A stretch of DNA of 9,064 bases, from positions 1 to 9,064 of the forward strand of contig JAKLJF010000161.1 in the NCBI GenBank assembly GCA_023151335.1, written 5' to 3'. This document shows, one piece after another, positions 1 to 6,473 of the stretch (position 1 is its first letter; each line of letters starts with the position of its first letter). The position numbers and the translations under genes are program-made. Origin of the DNA: Thermoanaerobaculia bacterium (GTDB lineage Bacteria; Bacteroidota; Bacteroidia; Chitinophagales; Saprospiraceae). The notes under the pieces were generated by a model. It saw only the letters and a program-made list of their open reading frames with translations. It made no database searches and was not told where the DNA came from.

Positions 1-1
1 A

Positions 2-715
2 AACTCCCATCGGGGCACCCAATTCCGCATTTGGGCGACCAATCGTTTGCGGGAGTATATCATCAAAGGCTTTACCCTCGATGACGAACGCCTGAAACGC
101 GCTGGCCAAATGAATTACTTTGACGAACTGCTGGCCCGCATCCGGGACATCCGCAGCTCAGAAAAAGTGTTTTATCAAAAGGTCAAAGACATTTACGCGA
201 CCAGCATAGACTACGACCCGAATACCGAATCCACCCTGGAATTTTTCAAGATCGTACAAAACAAATTGCTTTGGGCAGTGAGCAAACAAACCGCTGCCGA
301 AATCATTGCCGGACGCGCTAACGCCGAAAAACCGAACATGGGCCTGACCACTTGGGCGGGAGCTAAGGTTCGTAAAGGCGACGTGACCACCGCTAAAAAC
401 TACCTGAACGAGGATGAAATAACCGCCCTGAATTTACTGGTGGAGCAATACCTGGCATTTGCCGAAGCGCAAGCCCAACAGCGGAAACCCATGTACATGA
501 AAGATTGGATCAAACGGCTGAACGATATTCTGACTATAAACGAACGGGAGGTACTGGAACATGCGGGCAGAATTACAAGGGAACTGGCCGATGAAATGGC
601 GGGGAAGGAATACGAAAAGTTTAGAGCTAAACAACAGGCTATGGAACAGGCCGAAAGCCTGAAAGAACTGGAAGCGGATCTTAAAAAATTTGAAGTCAAG
701 AAAAAAGGGAAATGA
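2..715 (+). CDS. RhuM-family protein, 5' partial
   Basis: The reading frame is already open at the left edge and continues to TGA at 713-715, giving 237 residues with the N-terminus outside the window. The first visible residues include GTQFRIWATNRLREYIIKGF followed by TLDDERLK. This is the highly conserved core of the RhuM family (named after a Salmonella pathogenicity island 3 gene). A TTG at 47-49 falls inside that conserved block, so it is not the true start. The family is usually about 330 residues, so roughly the first 100 should lie upstream. The last 60 residues are rich in Lys, Glu and Gln and probably form a coiled coil. The biochemical role of RhuM proteins is not established; they occur in genomic islands, near restriction systems and sometimes with Fic-type domains. 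The stop overlaps the next gene's start (ATGA, 712-715), so the two are probably co-translated. Confidence 0.88.
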   Translation, partial: NSHRGTQFRIWATNRLREYIIKGFTLDDERLKRAGQMNYFDELLARIRDIRSSEKVFYQKVKDIYATSIDYDPNTESTLEFFKIVQNKLLWAVSKQTAAEIIAGRANAEKPNMGLTTWAGAKVRKGDVTTAKNYLNEDEITALNLLVEQYLAFAEAQAQQRKPMYMKDWIKRLNDILTINEREVLEHAGRITRELADEMAGKEYEKFRAKQQAMEQAESLKELEADLKKFEVKKKGK

Positions 716-1371
716 ACACAGCCAATTCCAATTTTATGAATAAGATTCCCGATGATACAATTTTTGGCCCGAACGATTCCGGGGAGGGCATAAATTACCG
801 GTATGTGCGAAGTATTCAGGATGAAACCGAACTTATCCGGCTACTAAAATTAAGGCTTGAGGGCTTTTTTGTCCGACAGGTTCAGCCGTTACAGGACGCA
901 GGTTCCGCCTTCCCATTGACTGTAATGACTTGCATCGGAATTGAGACGTTGGGAGAAATATTTGTTCCTGAAAAAGATGGGGATTCATCCTACCAATTTG
1001 TAGAAACGGTCAGCAAAATGCACCAAGTTTTTGGCAGAAAACCGGAAAGTGCCTTTTTAGAAAGGTTCGCCGAAATTTGGTCAGAAAAGGATTCTTCAAA
1101 TATTAACTCCTATGGCAAACTCCTGTATCGCTTTTTCAGGAACACCATGATTCACGGATACCAGGGTAAAAGCGCCTTTTTATCTTACGAAGACACGGAC
1201 AAAATCGAAATCAAATCCGAATCGGGCTTTATGGTTATTAACCCGGATTGGCTTTGGAACACCTACAAGGCATTTTTTGAAAAGCGCTTTTCGGAAGTTT
1301 TGAAAGCCCCAAACGACCACCCGAAGCGGCTTCATTGCTTGAAATATATTCGAGGGTTTTTACTCGAATAA
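712..1371 (+). CDS. Hypothetical protein with HEPN-like R-x4-H motif
   Basis: A 219-residue protein whose ATG overlaps the RhuM stop by four bases, so the start is well supported. I do not recognise a named family. It has no signal peptide or membrane segment and looks mostly alpha-helical: a helix at about residues 38-60, a hydrophobic helix at 68-84 (FPLTVMTCIGIETLGEIF), and a helix at 134-150 containing YRFFRNTMIHG. R143 and H148 form an R-x4-H motif with a polar Asn after the Arg, the arrangement seen in HEPN-domain RNases of toxin-antitoxin and defence systems. Bacterial families of unknown function with a helix resembling RNGLxH share this look. The tail after residue 165 seems to contain a small beta segment and another helix. 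The gene is visibly AT-richer than the downstream ATPase gene. A toxin or effector role paired with RhuM is inference; a non-catalytic helical protein is equally possible. Confidence 0.82.
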   Translation: MNTANSNFMNKIPDDTIFGPNDSGEGINYRYVRSIQDETELIRLLKLRLEGFFVRQVQPLQDAGSAFPLTVMTCIGIETLGEIFVPEKDGDSSYQFVETVSKMHQVFGRKPESAFLERFAEIWSEKDSSNINSYGKLLYRFFRNTMIHGYQGKSAFLSYEDTDKIEIKSESGFMVINPDWLWNTYKAFFEKRFSEVLKAPNDHPKRLHCLKYIRGFLLE

Positions 1372-1395
1372 GAGGGAGCCGCCATTTGACGCCCC

Positions 1396-1412
1396 GAAAA
1401 AAAAGTTTTTTC
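1396..1412. repeat. A/T hairpin, possible weak terminator
   Basis: GAAAAAA and TTTTTTC form a perfect 7-base inverted repeat with a 3-base loop (AAG), 24 bases after the stop of the 219-residue gene. The stem has only one G:C pair, so it is a poor intrinsic terminator. It is nevertheless the only hairpin candidate I see at the end of the RhuM unit. Confidence 0.4.
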
Positions 1413-1420
1413 TAAGCCTG

Positions 1421-1447
1421 CACTTTTTACACTTTCTACACTTGTTT
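1421..1447. repeat. Three tandem 9-base near-repeats
   Basis: CACTTTTTA, CACTTTCTA and CACTTGTTT follow one another without gaps. Units one and two differ at one base; unit three diverges after CACTT. A 9-base period puts sites slightly less than one helical turn apart, which could suit cooperative protein binding, but low-complexity slippage is the simpler explanation. No intact gene starts directly downstream; the next start is the ATPase gene at 1731. Confidence 0.5.
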
Positions 1448-1496
1448 CGACCGATGCCACACTACCCGCCAACGTGCGCAAGCGCCCGCCCCCAAC

Positions 1497-1679
1497 TTGA
1501 GGTGGTTCGGTTTTCACGGACAGTTAATAAGAGCGGTTTATAGGTTTATTGTCCTCACCTACGCCGAACTGGCGCAAAAAATCGCCGGGATGGAGGCGAA
1601 GTTTGAAAAAGAATTTGCCGGCGTACATGAAGTACTGAAATGGCTGGGCGAAGAAAATCAGGCCCGGGCCGACAGGTAA
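1497..1679 (+). pseudogene. Remnant of an ORF6N-type gene C-terminus
   Basis: This frame is open from about 1497 and ends at TAA 1677-1679. The part from about 1551 reads like real protein: YAELAQKIAGMEAKFEKEF followed by AGVHEVLKWLGEENQARADR, an amphipathic coiled coil. I recognise this as the kind of segment that follows the DNA-binding part in Bacteroidota ORF6N/KilA-N-type proteins, where it normally precedes a short Pro- and Arg-rich tail ending in IGF. Here the N-terminal domain is missing and the tail is cut by the stop. The preceding piece (IRAVYRFIVL) may be a decayed version of the usual IRAF-type helix. No convincing start or ribosome binding site is present, so this is probably a dead fragment, not a small gene. 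Family assignment is from memory of the motif, not from a search. Confidence 0.55.
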
Positions 1680-1730
1680 ACATTAATTTCTTCCCTACAT
1701 TTATCCCCGAAAACAATCCAATTACACAGC

Positions 1731-3467
1731 ATGACCGGATTAAGCCCCTCCCCGGATCAACTCCGCCGCTTGAAAGACGCTTTCCGCGAACTCAAGGCCG
1801 AGCAGGATCAGCTCCTGCGCCAGGCCGAGAGCCGCACTTTCGTGCACACCCGCGTGTACCGCCAGGTGCGCGACGAGCGCAAATGCCTGCTTATCGGTCG
1901 CAAGGGCGCCGGCAAAACCGCCCTGCTCGTCGGTTACCGCGCCGAAAACCGCGACGACTACCTGGCCGAGGCCGATATCGACATCATAGCCGACGAGTTT
2001 CCGCTGGAACCCCTGTTCCACTTCTTCTACCGGGAAGTGTACGACAAACTCAACAAACGCGCCGGCGGCAGCAAATCCACCGACCTGGCGCATTTTCTCG
2101 ACCCCACCAAAGTCGCCACCTACGCCTGGAAACAAAGCCTGACCGCCTCGGCCGTGTGTATGGCTGCTCAACAGATCCTGTCTTCCGGTTTTGCGGAAAA
2201 TTTATCGGACGACGAAAAACGCACCCTGCAGGAAGCCCTCGAACACGTGCTGAAACTGCTGGGCGCCACCAACGGCAAACGCAAAATGGGCGGCAGCGAA
2301 GTGTTGGGGCCTTTCCTGGTATACTTTTTCACCAACTTTGCCGAACTGATCGAAGCCGCCATCGATCAATCCATGGGCAGTTTTGCCGGCCTGGTGGCCA
2401 AAATCACCGGCCAGCTCAGCCTGCTGGCCAAAAACAACACCGACGAGGCCCTGCGCCGCCCGGTGCAGCAGATCCGCAACATCCTGGAGCGCCACGGTAA
2501 AAAAGTGCTGCTCACGCTCGACCGCTTCGACGATTTCTACGACGAGTTCCAGTACCGGCAAACCACCAACCTGATGCTGGAAAAACGCACTTTTCTCTCG
2601 GCCCTGCTGAAAGGCCTGGTGATCGCCGCCCGCGACCTGCAACGCGACACGGCGCACTTTTCCTGGATGCACATGATCTTCACTATCCCGATGGACAAGT
2701 TCCTGGAACTGCAACTCCGCGAACGCGCCGACCTGGAAAGCAACCACGTCGTGCGCCTCGAATGGACGCCCCGCGAATTGCACGAACTGGTGAACCGCCG
2801 CATTGCCGCCGCCCTGCAATTGCCGGAAAAAGACATTCCGGCCGCCTGGAAAATGCTGTTTCCCTTCGATGTGACCAATGGCCGTCTGAAGGAAGTAAAA
2901 GAAGATTCTTTCCTCTACATCGTGCGCCATTCGCTGTGGAACCCTCGCGAAATACACATGTACCTGAAGGCCCTGTTTGCTGAAATGGAAAAAGGGCCCG
3001 CCGACGAGGAAATGTTCCGCCGCGTGGTGCGGGCCGAAACCGAGAACATCATCCGGCGGGAGTTTATCGGGCAGTTTATCGGCGAATTCCACGGCCTGCA
3101 AAAAGTGTTGAACAAACTGAGCAACGTGCAGCTGCGCACCGTGCTGCCCTACGAAGACCTCTGCGACAAACTCGGCGGGCTCGAACTATTCGAAGATTGC
3201 CGCACGCCCGACCAGATCGCCGTGCGGCTCTTTCACATGGGCGTGGTGGGCGTGCGTGTGAACGCGCGCCGCAACGATGGCAACCTGCCCGTAGTGACCC
3301 AGCAAAAACAGGAAATCGCCTACCGGTTCTGTTTCAATTCCGACGAAAACGACCCCTTCTCGCCCGGCTGCGACGTGTGCGTACACCCGATGTTTTTTGA
3401 ATACCTCAACATCAAACACGAAGAACCGTACGTGGTGAATCAATTGGTGTGGGAAATGTTTCCGTAG
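1731..3467 (+). CDS. Uncharacterised P-loop ATPase (Sll1717/STAND-like)
   Basis: A 578-residue cytoplasmic protein. A Walker A motif GRKGAGKT lies at residues 56-63, directly after a beta strand (CLLI). A Walker B-like strand follows at about 259-268 (VLLTLDRFDD), with acidic D264, D267 and D268. MIFTIPMD near 315-322 may be a sensor strand, and LEWTPRELHELVNRRI (from about 343) resembles the lid region of AAA+/STAND-type ATPases. The general plan matches the poorly characterised Sll1717-type P-loop ATPases. Residues beyond about 400 have no domain I recognise and may form an effector or winged-helix-like region. ATG 1731 is chosen because Walker A then falls about 55 residues in, as is common; there is no obvious Shine-Dalgarno sequence. 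The gene is GC-rich with strong third-position G/C, unlike the RhuM-linked gene upstream. It sits beside RhuM and ORF6N-type relics, a setting typical of accessory or defence regions. A defence role is inferred from context only. Confidence 0.85.
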   Translation: MTGLSPSPDQLRRLKDAFRELKAEQDQLLRQAESRTFVHTRVYRQVRDERKCLLIGRKGAGKTALLVGYRAENRDDYLAEADIDIIADEFPLEPLFHFFYREVYDKLNKRAGGSKSTDLAHFLDPTKVATYAWKQSLTASAVCMAAQQILSSGFAENLSDDEKRTLQEALEHVLKLLGATNGKRKMGGSEVLGPFLVYFFTNFAELIEAAIDQSMGSFAGLVAKITGQLSLLAKNNTDEALRRPVQQIRNILERHGKKVLLTLDRFDDFYDEFQYRQTTNLMLEKRTFLSALLKGLVIAARDLQRDTAHFSWMHMIFTIPMDKFLELQLRERADLESNHVVRLEWTPRELHELVNRRIAAALQLPEKDIPAAWKMLFPFDVTNGRLKEVKEDSFLYIVRHSLWNPREIHMYLKALFAEMEKGPADEEMFRRVVRAETENIIRREFIGQFIGEFHGLQKVLNKLSNVQLRTVLPYEDLCDKLGGLELFEDCRTPDQIAVRLFHMGVVGVRVNARRNDGNLPVVTQQKQEIAYRFCFNSDENDPFSPGCDVCVHPMFFEYLNIKHEEPYVVNQLVWEMFP

Positions 3468-3478
3468 GCAAAACCTGT

Positions 3479-4813
3479 TCAGGATTCCTTCTCCTCCGCA
3501 TACCGTCGTTGCAGCCAAAGCAGGAGCGCCAGACTGATGGTAAACCAGACCACCAGCGACACGATCGAGTTGCGCATGCTGCCGGTGAGGTTGTCCATAT
3601 ACCCCCAGATTACCAGCCCGCACATCATGGCCACTTTTTCCGAGACGTCGTAAAAACTGAAATAACCCGCGTTGTTGCCTGTTTTAGGCATGAGTTTGGA
3701 GTAGGTGGAACGAGACAAAGCCTGAATGCCGCCCATTACCAAACCGATAAAACCGCCGGCGATGTAAAAATGCAGCGGCGTGGCGATATAAAACGCGCCC
3801 AGGCATATACCGATCCACAGGATGACGGCAGCGGTCAGCGCACGCAGGTTGCCCACTTTTTTCGACAACCAGGCGAACAGGTAGGCGCCGGCGATGCCCA
3901 CGTACTCCAGCACCAGAATGGTGATAATGAGCTGCGTCATACGCAGCTGGATTTCTTTCTCGCCAAAAGAAGCCGCCATGAACATCACCGTTTGCACGCC
4001 CATGATGTAGAAAAAGAAACTCAGCAAAAAAAGGCGCAGCCGGGGCTCCACTTTCAGGCGTTCCCAGATTTTGTGTAATTCCCGGTAGCCATTGAGCAGG
4101 TAATGGCCGCTCGCCGGCGTTTGGGTAGGAATGCGGTTGGGCAAGCGGGAAAAGGTGATCTGTGCAAAGCCCAGCCACCACAGGCCGGTGAGCAAAAAGG
4201 ACAACCTGGGCATGAAGGTATTGTCGGTAACGCCAAATGCCTGTTGGTTGAGGATCAGGGCCAGGCAGATCAGCAGCAGTATCGTGGAACCCAGGTACCC
4301 GAAGGAAAAGCCTCTGGCGCTGACTTTGTCCTGCCGGTCTTCCGTGGCGATAAGCGGCAAATAGGAATTGTAAAAAACGATACTGCCCGAATAGCCCACC
4401 GTCGACAGCAACACGCCGGTCAGACCGAGGTTGATCTGTTCGCGGCCATCGAACCAAAAGAGCAGCAGGCAGCCCAGTACTCCCAGGTAACAAAACATGC
4501 GCATGAACCATTTCTGATTGCCCGTATAGTCGGATATGGAAGACAACAACGGCGAGATGAGGGCCACTATCCCAAATGCAAGTCCCATGTTGATGGAATA
4601 GATCGCCGTATTTTCCATGGGAATGCCAAAAACTTCGATCGTACCGGATCCATTCAGCCGGGTGACCGAGTTGTAGTAGGCCGGGAAAATAGCCGAGGTG
4701 ATCACGAGGATGTACGCCGAATTGGCCCAGTCGTACATCACCCACGACCAAATTGTTTTGGGATCATTTTTCGAAATAGGTCCCTCCGTTGTTTTTTCGT
4801 CTAAAATAACCAT
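3479..4813 (-). CDS. MFS transporter, UMF1/Atg22-like family
   Basis: A 444-residue polytopic inner-membrane protein. After a short hydrophilic N-terminus, residues 20-50 contain W-x-W-VMYDWANSAY followed by a hydrophobic helix with IFPAYYN. That is the signature start of bacterial proteins related to yeast vacuolar effluxer Atg22 (UMF1 family of the major facilitator superfamily). Many hydrophobic segments follow, compatible with about 12 helices, with a long charged loop in the middle (the stretch with PNRIPTQTP to WERLKVEPRLR). The length is normal for the family. The substrate is unknown; family members are assumed to export small molecules such as amino acids. The ATG at 4813 follows the stop of the kelch gene by 12 bases and has a GAAGG ribosome binding site, so it is probably the second gene of an operon. 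The stop faces the ATPase gene stop, 11 bases apart. Confidence 0.9.
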   Translation of the reverse strand: MVILDEKTTEGPISKNDPKTIWSWVMYDWANSAYILVITSAIFPAYYNSVTRLNGSGTIEVFGIPMENTAIYSINMGLAFGIVALISPLLSSISDYTGNQKWFMRMFCYLGVLGCLLLFWFDGREQINLGLTGVLLSTVGYSGSIVFYNSYLPLIATEDRQDKVSARGFSFGYLGSTILLLICLALILNQQAFGVTDNTFMPRLSFLLTGLWWLGFAQITFSRLPNRIPTQTPASGHYLLNGYRELHKIWERLKVEPRLRLFLLSFFFYIMGVQTVMFMAASFGEKEIQLRMTQLIITILVLEYVGIAGAYLFAWLSKKVGNLRALTAAVILWIGICLGAFYIATPLHFYIAGGFIGLVMGGIQALSRSTYSKLMPKTGNNAGYFSFYDVSEKVAMMCGLVIWGYMDNLTGSMRNSIVSLVVWFTISLALLLWLQRRYAEEKES

Positions 4814-4818
4814 ATAAA

Positions 4819-4823
4819 CCTTC
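4819..4823 (-). promoter_or_regulatory. Ribosome binding site of MFS gene
   Basis: On the minus strand GAAGG lies 5 bases before the ATG at 4813, immediately after the kelch gene stop (TAG, 4828-4826). It supports the chosen start and coupled translation of the two genes. Confidence 0.6.
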
Positions 4824-4825
4824 GT

Positions 4826-6067
4826 CTATTTGATAATAATAATCTTATCCGCAACCATTCCGCCCTTCGTTCCTTCAAACTTCCAGAAAAGCATTCCTCC
4901 GGGCAATCCGGCAGCGGGGATCTCCAGCTGTTGCTCGCCGCGAATATTTTTCAAATAGACGATCCCGCCGTCCGGCCGGGTTAATGTCAGTTGGCCGGAA
5001 ACCGGGATTTCAAACCGGAATATGACGCGTTCGTTTGCCGGATTTGGGAAAACGGTAATGGGGTAAGGCCCTGGTATCCCGTATACAGCGTTGGTGGCCT
5101 TGAAAACTTCCGCCGCATTCGCAGCTATAATGTTTGAGCCATCGACGGTATACATGCCGCCGAAAGCGTAAATCTTCCCCGCGACCGCGGCAGCCGCGCG
5201 GCCGCGCGCGCCAGTCAGCATGGAGGGCATGGTCTGCCATGTGTTCGTTTCCGGGTCGTATCTTTCCACGGTGTTGAAAAACGGGTTAGCGACATCAAAA
5301 GAAGAGCCCCCCAACACGAATATTGCTCCGTCGAGTTCTACCGCGGCTGCCCCGAAACGTTTGGTCGGCATGAGCTTCCCGGTGGTCCATTTATTGGTTT
5401 TCGGGTCGAAAATGACCACGGTGCTTAATCCGATACCAGAAATGTCTGTGGTGCCGCCGAAAACATAAATTTTCCCGTCTGCCACTGCCGAAGCCAAAAA
5501 ACCTTTGGCGGTAGGCAGATCAACCCCTGCCGACCAGGTTCTGGTTTCAGTATCGTACACGTCCACCAGTTTGGTTGGTACGGCCTCGTTGATACCGCCT
5601 CCGATGACATAAATTTTCTTTTCCAGGGCGGCTATGGTGAACAGAAACCGCGGGCGCGGCATGGGCGGGGCCGTGACGGTGTCCCAGATCAGGGCCACAG
5701 GATCAAACATGTAGTTGGTGTTGTAAAATTGGTCGCCCAGCACGGCATTGCTGCCGCCCATGACATAAATTACCCCGTCGACCTCTACTACCCCCGCACT
5801 ACTCGTCGGCCGGGGCATATCGGGCAATGGCGTATAACTGCTGTCAGCCGGATTAAAAATGTAGGCTTTCCTCGTGGCTGCCGTATGGTTGGGCGATGCT
5901 CCGCCGAAAAGGTAAATTTTGCCGTTGTACGGCACTGCGCCCAGAAAACCGGCAGAGGTTGGCATCGGCGGCAGCGGGCTCCATACACCCTGGCTCATCA
6001 CCGGATTTACACCGGCCATAAACATGGTAGTGAAATAATATACCAGAATAAAATTTCTATATTTCAT
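4826..6067 (-). CDS. Secreted kelch-repeat protein with T9SS sorting domain
   Basis: A 413-residue exported protein. Residues 1-26 are a signal peptide (MKYR, then a hydrophobic stretch ending VMSQ). Six kelch repeats follow, each with a hydrophobic-IYxxGG strand: glycine pairs at 55-56, 104-105, 156-157, 204-205, 253-254 and 303-304. Conserved Tyr and Trp about 20 residues later (for example FDPKTNKW) complete the repeats. This predicts a six-bladed beta-propeller. From about 335 to the end there is a type IX secretion C-terminal domain, starting with VFPNPA (339-344) and ending in strands with a terminal KIIIIK. The protein should therefore cross the outer membrane and be released or anchored on the surface. 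Kelch propellers bind sugars or proteins, or act as enzymes (NanM mutarotase is one); no catalytic residue can be assigned here. It is the first gene of a unit with the downstream transporter. The start is the ATG at 6067; no strong ribosome binding site is visible. Confidence 0.92.
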   Translation of the reverse strand: MKYRNFILVYYFTTMFMAGVNPVMSQGVWSPLPPMPTSAGFLGAVPYNGKIYLFGGASPNHTAATRKAYIFNPADSSYTPLPDMPRPTSSAGVVEVDGVIYVMGGSNAVLGDQFYNTNYMFDPVALIWDTVTAPPMPRPRFLFTIAALEKKIYVIGGGINEAVPTKLVDVYDTETRTWSAGVDLPTAKGFLASAVADGKIYVFGGTTDISGIGLSTVVIFDPKTNKWTTGKLMPTKRFGAAAVELDGAIFVLGGSSFDVANPFFNTVERYDPETNTWQTMPSMLTGARGRAAAAVAGKIYAFGGMYTVDGSNIIAANAAEVFKATNAVYGIPGPYPITVFPNPANERVIFRFEIPVSGQLTLTRPDGGIVYLKNIRGEQQLEIPAAGLPGGMLFWKFEGTKGGMVADKIIIIK

Positions 6068-6296
6068 GTCATTAAAAATTTAATTAACACAAAATTGTCG
6101 TGTAAATATTGTTATATTGTGCAATTGGGAACAATGATTGTCCTCAGGATCAGGTATGATGTTGTACAGGAGCAGGCGATATCACCGGGCTTTTCCGGAA
6201 CTACTCCTGCATTGTCGGGGGCCGTCACCCGTGACTGCTCTAACCCTGAAATAAATGTACCCTCACGCCCCGGCCACCACATTTTTAACCGCATGA
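6068..6296. other. Divergent intergenic region
   Basis: This region separates the kelch gene (minus) from the coding-like stretch ahead of the radical SAM gene (plus). The first 60 or so bases are very AT-rich and should hold the kelch promoter. On the minus strand CAATTTTG (6097-6090) is one mismatch from the Bacteroidota -7 consensus TAnnTTTG, but the nearest upstream TTG is about 24 bases away, longer than usual. From about 6135 to 6296 the sequence becomes balanced to GC-rich, with no gene I believe on either strand; open frames there show no recognisable protein character. I see no riboswitch, tRNA or strong hairpin. Confidence 0.5.
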
Positions 6297-6473
6297 CCGT
6301 ACAATTTTGCCGACCTGACGCTCGACCCGGAAATTTTCCGCCTGCGCGAGCAGCTGGTGAACGCACCGACGCCCGGCGATTTAAAGAAAGCGTTGGAATA
6401 TGCCCAAATCCCGAATATAATATACCTTTCCAGCGCTGGAAATTTTCACGGAAATATATCATGGCCGCTGTAA
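6297..6473 (+). pseudogene. Frameshifted or start-less small coding stretch before radical SAM gene
   Basis: In the frame starting at 6297 the sequence reads PYNFADLTLDPEIFRLREQL and continues VNAPTPGDLKKALEYAQIPN, ending SAGNFHGNISWPL at TAA 6471-6473. The codons favour G/C in the third position (GAC CTG ACG CTC GAC CCG), as in neighbouring genes, while the frame joined to the radical SAM gene reads as Arg/Pro/Ala-rich nonsense. The stretch therefore looks like true coding sequence. It lacks a normal start: an in-frame TGA lies at 6294-6296, and the only nearby ATG (6293) is one base out of frame. Removing one base after ATGACC would give a 59-residue protein beginning MTYNFADL. Otherwise GTG at 6357 could start a 38-residue peptide. 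The end overlaps the radical SAM start by 13 bases. I do not recognise the family. It could be a leader or precursor peptide, a small partner protein, or the broken end of a larger gene. Confidence 0.5.

Noticed and set aside
1332..1517. Minus-strand 61-residue frame with a Ser/Val/Glu repeat
   Set aside because: The repetition comes from the 9-base DNA repeats; no ribosome binding site, and it overlaps the end of the 219-residue gene.
1640..2500. Long plus-strand open frame of 286 residues
   Set aside because: It overlaps the ATPase gene in another frame and its translation is Arg/Pro/Gly-rich, typical of a shadow in GC-rich DNA.
2202..3101. Minus-strand open frame of 299 residues
   Set aside because: Antisense to the ATPase gene; composition rich in Phe, Gln, Val and His with no recognisable motif, as expected for a shadow frame.
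3474..3483. CCTG-TT-CAGG inverted repeat between the ATPase and transporter stops
   Set aside because: A four-base stem with a two-base loop is too small to be a terminator and easily arises by chance.
3684..4751. Second minus-strand frame of 355 residues
   Set aside because: Overlaps the transporter gene in another frame; His/Arg/Pro-rich with no membrane pattern.
5729..6460. Leftward extension of the radical SAM open frame to a 608-residue protein
   Set aside because: The first part runs antisense to the well-supported kelch gene and the rest reads as Arg/Pro-rich nonsense; the family core begins close after ATG 6461.
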